Below, one piece after another: positions 1-4,895 of a stretch of DNA of 24,668 bases. This stretch comes from an uncultured bacterium (GTDB lineage: Bacteria > Patescibacteriota > Patescibacteriia > UBA1558 > GWA2-36-10), in the NCBI GenBank assembly GCA_937870675.1, contig CALMZN010000056.1:1-24668 (forward strand), given 5' to 3'. The notes under the pieces were generated by a model. That model was not told where the DNA came from, searched no databases, and was given only the letters and a program-made list of their open reading frames with translations. The position numbers were made by a program, and so were the translations under genes. Within the stretch, counting starts at the first letter, position 1. Each line of letters opens with the position of its first letter.

Positions 1-166
1 ATGGCAAAAGTGGTATTCTGGTAGCTGATTTTCATGGCGTGGCATCCTTAGTTTACTGACGCTATGGTGGGCGGGCAGTTTCCGCCCAAGGCGGACCAGC
101 CTCCGGCTGGGGTTAGCGGACGCGCCAATTAATTTAAAATGTAGTTTGCTAGTTAATTTATATTAT
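1..166. other. Intergenic GC-rich segment with two hairpins
   Basis: I see no convincing gene here. Two compact hairpins are visible: GGGCGG (69-74) pairs with CCGCCC (82-87), and CCAGCC (96-101) pairs with GGCTGG (105-110). The stretch around 92-107 recurs, inverted and with one mismatch, near 1299-1314, so it probably belongs to a dispersed repeat family. It lies just upstream of tRNA-Pro. The segment may hold the tail of an element that begins outside the window. Confidence 0.4.
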
Positions 167-242
167 CGGGGATTAGCGCAGTTGGTAGCGCGCGGCGTTC
201 GGGACGCCGAGGTCGCCCGTTCGAGTCGGGTATCCCCGACCA
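167..242 (+). tRNA. tRNA-Pro (anticodon CGG)
   Basis: This is a complete cloverleaf. The acceptor stem CGGGGAT pairs with ATCCCCG, the D stem is GCGC/GCGC, the anticodon stem CGGCG/CGCCG closes loop TTCGGGA with anticodon CGG, and the T arm carries TTCGAGT. C1-G72 with A73 matches bacterial tRNA-Pro identity. The CCA end is encoded (240-242). It reads the codon CCG. Confidence 0.96.
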
Positions 243-357
243 ACCTTCACTCACTTTGTGAATTTCGGTTGGCACAGCCATTTATAATTATTTTTCTTGC
301 TTGAAAGTTTTGGGGCTTAGGTCCTGAAACTCTAGGAGCAAAGCGACGAATAGTTCA

Positions 358-434
358 GGGCCAATAGCTCAGTTGGCTAGAGCGCTGCATTCGCATTGCA
401 GAGGTCGTGGGTTCGAATCCCACTTGGTCCACCA
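358..434 (+). tRNA. tRNA-Ala (anticodon CGC)
   Basis: The acceptor stem GGGCCAA pairs with TTGGTCC and contains the G3:U70 wobble pair that is the main alanine identity element. The anticodon stem CTGCA/TGCAG closes loop TTCGCAT, giving anticodon CGC, which reads GCG. A73 and an encoded CCA (432-434) are present. It lies 115 bases after tRNA-Pro. Confidence 0.97.
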
Positions 435-467
435 AATTTGATTTATAAGTATTATTTAATAATTTAG

Positions 468-552
468 GCCAGAGTGGTGAAATTGGTAAACACGCACGGT
501 TCAGAGCCGTGTGCCGAAAGGCCTAGGAGTTCGAGTCTCCTCTCTGGCACCA
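468..552 (+). tRNA. tRNA-Leu (anticodon CAG)
   Basis: This is a type II tRNA with a long variable arm. The acceptor stem GCCAGAG pairs with CTCTGGC; the anticodon stem CACGG/CCGTG closes loop TTCAGAG with anticodon CAG, which reads CUG. The variable arm TGCCGAAAGGCCT forms its own hairpin. A73, typical of leucine tRNAs, and an encoded CCA (550-552) are present. It is separated from tRNA-Ala by 33 bases, so the two may be co-transcribed. Confidence 0.97.
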
Positions 553-589
553 AATTTTGGCAGGCAGGCGCGTACGGTTCCCTTTTTTG

Positions 590-626
590 TATAAAGAAAG
601 GCCACCGATTAGAGTTTTCGGTGGCC
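590..626 (-). terminator. Rho-independent terminator of the 653-1150 gene
   Basis: GGCCACCG (600-607) pairs with CGGTGGCC (619-626) around an 11-base loop; one more A-T pair can extend the stem. Read on the minus strand, the stem is followed by a T-rich tail (TTTCTTTAT), while the plus-strand side has no T run. It sits about 27 bases beyond the stop codon of the minus-strand gene. Confidence 0.7.
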
Positions 627-652
627 ATGGGCAGGAGAAGAGCATTGGCTTT

Positions 653-1150
653 TCAGCCATTGCATACGCGGCGAGCTCTTGAATTATACTTTTTTACCCT
701 GTGGAGTCCAAGATACAAGACATTGGAGTTTCCACGTGGCGGGCAATACTGAATAAATGATGGGTGGTAGCGGATGGGCAGAGGGATGACCTGACGAGCA
801 GGATTTTTTGGTCTTACTTTGCTAGTGACCACCGGCTGAACAACAATCATAGTTGGCGTGATGTCTTCGATATCCATCATCATATCAGCATAGCCACAAG
901 CAGGACTACCGTAGAACATCAGAGCATTGTAGCTCATGCCAACAATGGCATCGTGTTTTAGTCCTAGTCCTTGCAGTTCGATTTCTTCAAGCACCAACCA
1001 CTTGTTGTCCGAGTTTGGTCTCAGAGGATTGGGGTGGTCACGAAAATTGTAGGTGCCTGCCGGCAGGGTGATTCTGGTCTCCTCGTAGGTTGGCGTGGCA
1101 TTCACACAGAAGAGGACGCGTTGGCCGTGGGTAGTCACGCGCAGTAGCAT
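653..1150 (-). CDS. Small protein of unknown function, GC-rich orphan gene
   Basis: This 165-residue protein resembles no family I recognise. It has no signal peptide, membrane segment or clear catalytic motif. The start region reads as beta-rich (LLRVTTHGQRVLFCVN), and the C-terminal 35 residues are basic with several Arg and Lys. Support for a real gene is strong: the minus strand shows AAGGAGAAGGT four to five bases before the ATG, a near-consensus promoter 64 bases upstream and a terminator after the stop. Codon use (CTG, GCC, ATC, CCG, ACC frequent) is clearly more GC-rich than that of the neighbouring genes. It lies between tRNA-Leu and tRNA-Ser on the opposite strand, as a single-gene transcription unit. 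I infer a laterally acquired or lineage-specific gene; the function is unknown. Confidence 0.75.
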   Translation of the reverse strand: MLLRVTTHGQRVLFCVNATPTYEETRITLPAGTYNFRDHPNPLRPNSDNKWLVLEEIELQGLGLKHDAIVGMSYNALMFYGSPACGYADMMMDIEDITPTMIVVQPVVTSKVRPKNPARQVIPLPIRYHPSFIQYCPPRGNSNVLYLGLHRVKKYNSRARRVCNG

Positions 1151-1213
1151 ACCTTCTCCTTAAGGTTGCGTTGGAACAAAGACTGTCTAAAGTAAAGACA
1201 GCCCACCGGGGTT

Positions 1214-1242
1214 ATTATAGAGTATAGTATTTGACTTTACAA
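1214..1242 (-). promoter_or_regulatory. Sigma70-type promoter for the 653-1150 gene
   Basis: On the minus strand TTGTAA (1237-1242) and a perfect TATAAT (1214-1219) are separated by exactly 17 bases. The transcript would start near 1206. Its leader contains a hairpin, CTGTCT (1183-1188) with AGACAG (1196-1201), and ends in the strong ribosome binding site. Confidence 0.75.
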
Positions 1243-1259
1243 GTAAGGTAAAATATCCT
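1231..1259 (+). promoter_or_regulatory. Possible promoter toward tRNA-Ser
   Basis: TTGACT (1231-1236) and TATCCT (1254-1259) have a 17-base spacer on the plus strand and overlap the divergent minus-strand promoter. The -10 box matches the consensus in only four of six positions. It would transcribe the structured segment at 1290-1360 and tRNA-Ser. Confidence 0.35.
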
Positions 1260-1290
1260 AAAGTATGTGGTTCATCTGGGTAGGTGCCAG

Positions 1291-1360
1291 TCAGCTCGAG
1301 GTTGGTCCGCCTCCCCTCGGGTCCGAGTATCGGGGTCGAGGATGGGCGGAAGTGCTTGAG
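1291..1360 (+). other. GC-rich foldable segment before tRNA-Ser
   Basis: Nested pairings are visible: TCCGCC (1306-1311) with GGCGGA (1345-1350), CCCC (1313-1316) with GGGG (1332-1335), and inside it TCGG (1317-1320) with CCGA (1323-1326). It could be a structured RNA leader or a repeat remnant, since a close inverted match lies near 92-107. There is no open frame of note. Confidence 0.3.
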
Positions 1361-1377
1361 GGTTAAAAATAAATTAT

Positions 1378-1467
1378 GGAAGGATGCCAGAGTGGTCTAA
1401 TGGGGTAGTCTCGAAAACTACTGTCTCTTTACGGGGACCGCAGGTTCGAATCCTGCTCCTTCCGCCA
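1378..1467 (+). tRNA. tRNA-Ser (anticodon CGA)
   Basis: This is a type II tRNA. The acceptor stem GGAAGGA pairs with TCCTTCC; the anticodon stem GTAGT/ACTAC closes loop CTCGAAA with anticodon CGA, which reads UCG. It has a long variable arm, discriminator G73 as usual for serine, and an encoded CCA (1465-1467). A palindromic repeat begins directly at its 3' end. Confidence 0.97.
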
Positions 1468-1585
1468 TTCGACTCGTCGCGTCTGACGCGACTTCGCTCA
1501 TGGCCTTCGGCCACTCACTAAAGTAAATATATGAGTGGAAGTCGAATGTCCTGAGCGAGTGAACAAAGTGAACGAGTCGAAGGAC
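1466..1585. repeat. Multi-arm palindromic repeat abutting tRNA-Ser
   Basis: The outer arms CATTCGACT (1466-1474) and AGTCGAATG (1540-1548) enclose three hairpins: GTCGCGTC/GACGCGAC (1476-1492, one-base centre), GGCC/GGCC (1502-1512) and CCACTCA/TGAGTGG (1511-1538). A further arm pair, GTCCT (1548-1552) with AGGAC (1581-1585), follows. The first 38 bases recur after tRNA-Arg and again at 3233. The left outer arm uses the CA of the tRNA CCA end. The rest of the gap up to 1676 is AT-rich and holds only the transporter promoter. Confidence 0.7.
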
Positions 1586-1657
1586 ACGAGATAAAAAATA
1601 GTCCCTAGGGGGTTGTTTTTATTTTCACAATTTTTCTTTATTATGGTACTATTTGGA

Positions 1658-1663
1658 TATAAT
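1658..1663 (+). promoter_or_regulatory. -10 box of the NRAMP gene
   Basis: A perfect TATAAT lies 13 bases before the ATG at 1677; no convincing -35 box is visible. Transcription would begin near 1670 and leave a leader of about 7 bases. The upstream in-frame TTG at 1653 overlaps this box, so it is unlikely to be the start codon. Confidence 0.5.
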
Positions 1664-1676
1664 ATATATTATTTTT

Positions 1677-3002
1677 ATGATTGAAAACACAAAAACAAAG
1701 AAAATTCCCAACAACAAAAAACCAAACAAGATTAATCGTTTTTTTCGTATCTTAGGTCCGGGCATTATCACTGGCGCGGCTGATGATGACCCCTCGGGTA
1801 TTGCCACTTATTCGCAGACCGGCGCGCAATTTGGCTTTGGTATGCTTTGGACAGCTTTTTATCAGATTCCGCTTTTGATTGCTATTCAGGAGACCTGCGC
1901 GCGTATTGGCGCAGTGACAGGCAAAGGTCTAGCCGGCGTAGTCAAAGAAAATTTTTCTAAAAAAGCTTTGTTAGTTGTGGTTTTTTTGGTAGTCATTGCC
2001 AATACTATAAATATCGGAGCGGATATTGGCGCTATAGCCAGTGCCGCGGAATTGGTTTGGGATTTGCCTTTTGCCTTTTATGCGATTGCTTTTGCGATTT
2101 TGATTGTGGCTTTGGAAGTTTTTGTTAGCTACAAAAAATATGTCAAATTTTTGAAGTGGCTAGCTTTGGTTTTGGTGGCCTATATTTTTACTGCTTTGAT
2201 TATTGATCATTCTTGGGGAGAGATTATTAGAGCCACATTTATACCCAGCATAAAGTTTGATTTTGAATATTTATTTATTATCACTGGTGTTTTTGGTACC
2301 ACGATTACGCCTTATATGTTTTTTTGGCAGGCCTCGGAAGAAGTGGAGGAGGAGATTGCTCATCACAATTTGCCACAGAAAGGCGGCACACCGCATGGCT
2401 TGAAAAAATTTTTGCACAATATGAGGATTGATACTTCTGTTGGCATGTTGTGGTCCCAATTGGCGCAGTGGTTTATTATCATTACCACTGCTTCGGTTTT
2501 ATTCAAAAATGGAATTACTGACATCAACTCAGCGGCTGAGGCAGCCAAGGCCCTAGAGCCACTGGTACAATCATTTCCTAATTCTGGACAAATTGCTAAA
2601 GATATTTTTGCTATTGGTATAATTGGCTTGGGTCTGTTGGGTATACCAGTATTAGCAGGATCCGCGGCCTACGCGCTGTCAGAGGCCTTGGGTTGGAAAG
2701 AGGGTTTGTACAGAAAATTGAGCCAAGCCAAAGGATTTTACGCGGTGATCATTGCCTCGACGCTCGTCGGACTGCTCATGAATTTTATTGGCATCAATCC
2801 ATTTAAGGCCTTGGTGTTCACCGCCGTGTTCAATGGCCTGGCGGCTGTGCCTTTGATATTTGTCATTGCCAAGATCAATAGCAACAAAAAAATATTAGGT
2901 GATTATAGTGGTAATAAATTATCGCGTAGTTTGGTCTGGTTCACCTTTGTTTTGATGGCCGCTTCTGCCTTGGGCTTGCTTTATACTTTGTTGAATAAAT
3001 AG
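1677..3002 (+). CDS. Divergent NRAMP (SLC11)-family divalent metal transporter
   Basis: An inner-membrane transporter of about 441 residues and roughly 11 hydrophobic helices. The family carries Mn2+, Fe2+ or related divalent ions with protons. The first helix has LGPGIITGAADDDPSGIATYS; the metal-binding DPGN of classical NRAMPs is here DPSG (residues 38-41). The sixth-helix MPH motif is replaced by TPYMFFWQ (211-218), followed by an acidic and histidine-bearing loop (EEVEEEIAHHN). This pattern is typical of the NRAMP-related branch rather than of classical MntH, so the substrate is uncertain. I prefer the ATG at 1677 to the upstream TTG at 1653, because the TTG lies inside the apparent promoter. 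There is no Shine-Dalgarno sequence. It is a single-gene unit between tRNA-Ser and tRNA-Arg. Confidence 0.9.
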   Translation: MIENTKTKKIPNNKKPNKINRFFRILGPGIITGAADDDPSGIATYSQTGAQFGFGMLWTAFYQIPLLIAIQETCARIGAVTGKGLAGVVKENFSKKALLVVVFLVVIANTINIGADIGAIASAAELVWDLPFAFYAIAFAILIVALEVFVSYKKYVKFLKWLALVLVAYIFTALIIDHSWGEIIRATFIPSIKFDFEYLFIITGVFGTTITPYMFFWQASEEVEEEIAHHNLPQKGGTPHGLKKFLHNMRIDTSVGMLWSQLAQWFIIITTASVLFKNGITDINSAAEAAKALEPLVQSFPNSGQIAKDIFAIGIIGLGLLGIPVLAGSAAYALSEALGWKEGLYRKLSQAKGFYAVIIASTLVGLLMNFIGINPFKALVFTAVFNGLAAVPLIFVIAKINSNKKILGDYSGNKLSRSLVWFTFVLMAASALGLLYTLLNK

Positions 3003-3020
3003 GTTTTTTGTTAAATTTTT

Positions 3021-3097
3021 GCCCTCGTAGCTCAACTGGATAGAGCGTTTGGTTCCGGTCCAAAAGGTTGTGGGTTCAAATCCTGCCGGGGGCACCA
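3021..3097 (+). tRNA. tRNA-Arg (anticodon CCG)
   Basis: The acceptor stem GCCCTCG pairs with CGGGGGC (one T-G pair), the D stem is GCTC/GAGC, and the anticodon stem TTTGG/CCAAA closes loop TTCCGGT with anticodon CCG, which reads CGG. The T loop is TTCAAAT. A73 and an encoded CCA (3095-3097) are present. It lies 18 bases after the transporter stop codon and may be read from the same transcript. Confidence 0.96.
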
Positions 3098-3292
3098 TTT
3101 GACTCGTCGCGTCTGACGCGACTTCGCTCATGGTCTGCGTCCTCGGCTTTGCCTCGGACTTCGACCACTCGAAGGAGTCGAATGTCCCGAGCAAGCGTAG
3201 CGCGCCGAGGGACACTTCTTCATGGTCTTCGACCATTTGACTCGTCGCGTCTGACGCGACTTCGCTCATGATCTTCGACCACTCGACAATTC
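3094..3292. repeat. Two 39-base direct copies of a palindromic repeat after tRNA-Arg
   Basis: Positions 3094-3132 and 3232-3270 are identical and 138 bases apart. Each contains the palindrome GTCGCGTC-T-GACGCGAC. The first copy begins with the ACCA end of tRNA-Arg; the second also begins with ACCA but has no tRNA before it. Between them lie two more hairpins: GTCC...GGAC with an inner GGC-TTT-GCC, and GTCCC...GGGAC. The gap 3098-3452 holds no gene. After the repeats come a terminator (3325-3346), a promoter (3349-3377) and the leader of the next gene. Short open frames across the repeats are by-products of the palindromes. Confidence 0.8.
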
Positions 3293-3324
3293 GCTTTATT
3301 TGGGTTTATAATGATGCCATTTTT

Positions 3325-3346
3325 CAACCTTCGAGGTTGTTTTTAT
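3325..3346 (+). terminator. Rho-independent terminator
   Basis: CAACCT (3325-3330) pairs with AGGTTG (3334-3339) around the loop TCG and is followed at once by TTTTTAT. It would end any transcript coming through tRNA-Arg and the repeats, and so insulate the next promoter, which begins three bases later. Confidence 0.7.
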
Positions 3347-3348
3347 GT

Positions 3349-3377
3349 TTGACAAAAATTATATAACATGCTATAAT
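3349..3377 (+). promoter_or_regulatory. Perfect-consensus sigma70 promoter
   Basis: TTGACA (3349-3354), a 17-base spacer and TATAAT (3372-3377) match the full vegetative consensus. This is the strongest-looking promoter in the window. It serves a gene of only 67 codons, which suggests high constitutive expression. Confidence 0.9.
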
Positions 3378-3383
3378 ATAAAA

Positions 3384-3421
3384 TCCCTGAAAAATCTTTC
3401 CAGGGAACCTGGCTACCAGGT
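3384..3421 (+). promoter_or_regulatory. 5' leader with two stacked hairpins
   Basis: TCCCTG (3384-3389) pairs with CAGGGA (3401-3406), and directly after it ACCTGG (3407-3412) pairs with CCAGGT (3416-3421). The expected transcription start falls at or next to the first stem, so the mRNA would begin in a hairpin. Such 5' hairpins are known to protect mRNAs from decay; that role is inferred here. Confidence 0.6.
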
Positions 3422-3452
3422 AGCGTAGCAACTGTACATTTGGAGGTCAGTC

Positions 3453-3656
3453 ATGCTGAACGACAAGCGTCGTGGCGAGATCGCCTTATTAATCCTGAAG
3501 GAAAGGGTCTTCAAGGAAGGAGCAAACGTATCCTGCAAGACGAAGCGGGGTATTCATAGCGGTGCCAAGGCGCTCGGCATCGACCCCGATGAACTCATGG
3601 AGTTCGCCGAGGAGATCTTCCGGGAGACCATCGACCGGGTCTTTCCCAAGAAGTAG
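3453..3656 (+). CDS. Small soluble protein of unknown function, strongly expressed cassette
   Basis: A 67-residue charged protein with no signal peptide or membrane segment. It is probably helical: a basic N-terminal half (LNDKRRGEIALLILKERVF) and a C-terminal acidic helix (DPDELMEFAEEIFRET) ending in basic residues. I do not recognise the family. The gene is well supported by TTTGGAGGTCAGTC before the ATG, a perfect promoter, a hairpin leader and a terminator. Codon use is rich in C- and G-ending codons (AAG, ATC, GAG, CGG, GTC), unlike the flanking genes, and it uses CGG three times and CTG twice, which are codons read by tRNAs encoded nearby. It is a monocistronic unit. A nucleic-acid- or protein-binding accessory role is possible but unsupported. 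Confidence 0.75.
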   Translation: MLNDKRRGEIALLILKERVFKEGANVSCKTKRGIHSGAKALGIDPDELMEFAEEIFRETIDRVFPKK

Positions 3657-3773
3657 GATGACTGGAGTCCGTGTGACAGGGTGAACTCCATAGTGAGTTC
3701 CTAAAGGGGTAATTGCTCATCCCGTAAGGTCTTGAGCAGAACAAGAACCCATCCCCTCACGCGGGATCAACTG
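3657..3773 (+). other. Structured 3' RNA segment, possible ncRNA
   Basis: The transcript of the 67-codon gene appears to continue through a G/C-rich foldable stretch. TGGAGT pairs with ACTCCA near 3665-3690; GCTCA pairs with TGAGC near 3716-3738; and AGGGG near 3703 can pair with the CCCCT at about 3753-3757. There is no open frame. It ends at the terminator at 3774. It may be a 3' untranslated region with stable structure or a separate small RNA processed from it. Confidence 0.4.
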
Positions 3774-3815
3774 GAGCCGCACTGCTATCTTTGGTGGTGT
3801 GGCTCTTATTTTTTT
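3774..3815 (+). terminator. Rho-independent terminator of the 3453-3656 unit
   Basis: GAGCCGCAC (3774-3782) pairs with GTGTGGCTC (3797-3805), nine pairs with one G-T, and is followed by TTATTTTTTTATTTT. Confidence 0.85.
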
Positions 3816-3828
3816 ATTTTCAAAAAAG

Positions 3829-3837
3829 TGTTATAAT
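3829..3837 (+). promoter_or_regulatory. Extended -10 promoter
   Basis: TGTTATAAT is a perfect extended -10 element (TGnTATAAT). No good -35 box is seen, as is usual for this promoter class. The leader to the ATG at 3900 would be about 56 AT-rich bases without a Shine-Dalgarno sequence. Confidence 0.65.
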
Positions 3838-3899
3838 ATTAGCAATATTCAAAGGTCGATCTTTTCTATAAAAATAAATAACAAAATAACAAATAATTT

Positions 3900-4361
3900 A
3901 TGGCAAAAGCAAAATTTAATTTTTGGAAAACAATGGCTCTATTCTTTGCCTTTATTGGCTCGGCTTTTTTGTTGTGGAGTATCACTCCCAACGGTCGCCA
4001 AATGTACCAAAATAAAATCCAAAATTCAAAAATAATTTTTTTGAAGACGAGTAGTACGGAAGCACTAGGCACTTATCTAGTAGATGCGCAAGGTCGCACA
4101 CTTTACGCTTTCAAAAGTGACAAAAATGGTCAAAGTTTTTGTACAGGAGAGTGCGCCAAAACCTGGCCACCATTTATCAAGCTAAATAATGGTGTGGTCG
4201 ACAAGGCAGTGACTGGCGCTTTGGGCACTTTTGAAAGAGCAGACAAGACACTGCAAGTCACTTATATTGGTCAACCGCTTTATCTTTATGTCAAGGATTT
4301 GAAACCAGGTGACACCAAGGGCAACAATCTCAACAATCTCTGGACAATTGTGAAGCCATAG
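3900..4361 (+). CDS. Membrane-anchored PF03640-type (Lipoprotein_15) repeat protein
   Basis: A 153-residue protein with one N-terminal membrane segment (about residues 10-28) and an extracytoplasmic domain. The domain has both hallmarks of the secreted-repeat family PF03640: GTYLVDAQGRTLYAF, then a C-x3-C pair in SFCTGECAKTWPPF, and later VTYIGQPLYLYVKD with a PGDT...LWTIVKP end. The two cysteines could form a disulfide or bind a ligand. There is no lipobox cysteine, so it is membrane-anchored rather than a lipoprotein. The family is widespread in bacteria and its biochemical role is not established. It is transcribed alone, from an extended -10 promoter to a terminator at 4383. Family assignment is confident; the role is open. 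Confidence 0.88.
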   Translation: MAKAKFNFWKTMALFFAFIGSAFLLWSITPNGRQMYQNKIQNSKIIFLKTSSTEALGTYLVDAQGRTLYAFKSDKNGQSFCTGECAKTWPPFIKLNNGVVDKAVTGALGTFERADKTLQVTYIGQPLYLYVKDLKPGDTKGNNLNNLWTIVKP

Positions 4362-4382
4362 TTGTAATTAATTTTTTGATTG

Positions 4383-4420
4383 CCACCCAGCTTTTCTTGA
4401 ACTCGCTTGGGTGGTTTTTT
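4383..4420 (+). terminator. Rho-independent terminator
   Basis: CCACCC (4383-4388) pairs with GGGTGG (4409-4414), with a few more imperfect pairs inside, followed by six T. Its T tract overlaps the -35 region of the next promoter. Confidence 0.85.
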
Positions 4421-4446
4421 GATATGATATTAGTTTGTGGTATAAT
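4419..4446 (+). promoter_or_regulatory. Promoter for the 4462 gene, with extended -10
   Basis: TTGATA (4419-4424), a 16-base spacer and TATAAT (4441-4446), preceded by TGG to give TGGTATAAT. Transcription would start near 4453, about nine bases before the ATG at 4462. Confidence 0.7.
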
Positions 4447-4461
4447 AATTACATTAAATCT

Positions 4462-4866
4462 ATGATTTCGTTTGTAAATTTTTATTTCAGTTATCGTGAA
4501 TATTTGACCTTTGTGCTTTGGGCTATTGTGCTTAGTTTGTTTTATTATTTATTTATTTCCACTTTTTTGGAAATGAATATGGATCTGCTCAAAAAAACTT
4601 TGTCTGGGAAGTCCAATTTTATGAACGCTGTTTTTGCCTCAATAAACACCCTGCTGTATATTTTTGTAATTTATAATTTTGCTCAAATATATATTTATCG
4701 TGGCGCTAACACTTTGGGTGTTTTATTTTTGTTGATTGCTTGGTCTTTTAGTGTTATTAAAATAAACAAAAGATTCAATACTAGACCTTGGTTTAGCTTT
4801 TTACTGTTTAATGTCGCTTGGTTGGGTATTTTGTTCCTTTGGTTTCAAGATAAATTATTTACATAG
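4462..4866 (+). CDS. Four-helix inner-membrane protein, unknown
   Basis: About 134 residues with four hydrophobic helices in pairs and short polar loops (for example KKTLSGKSNF after helix 1 and NKRFNTRP before helix 4). No family or functional residue is recognised. An upstream in-frame TTG at 4435 would add nine residues, but it and the following codons coincide with the -10 region, so I place the start at the ATG at 4462. There is no Shine-Dalgarno sequence. The next gene begins 29 bases after the stop, so the two are probably one operon. It may be a partner of the anchored protein encoded downstream; this rests only on position. Confidence 0.7.
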   Translation: MISFVNFYFSYREYLTFVLWAIVLSLFYYLFISTFLEMNMDLLKKTLSGKSNFMNAVFASINTLLYIFVIYNFAQIYIYRGANTLGVLFLLIAWSFSVIKINKRFNTRPWFSFLLFNVAWLGILFLWFQDKLFT

Positions 4867-4895
4867 CATAATTAATAGATTATTTAAAAAATTTT

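Noticed and set aside
474..752. 92-codon open frame on the plus strand
   Set aside because: It starts inside tRNA-Leu and runs through a terminator into the antisense of the 653-1150 gene; no ribosome binding site.
2919..3269. Open frames on both strands across the tRNA-Arg and repeat region (also 3068-3271)
   Set aside because: They are produced by the tRNA and by two copies of the palindromic repeat, which explains their internally repeated peptides; no start signals.
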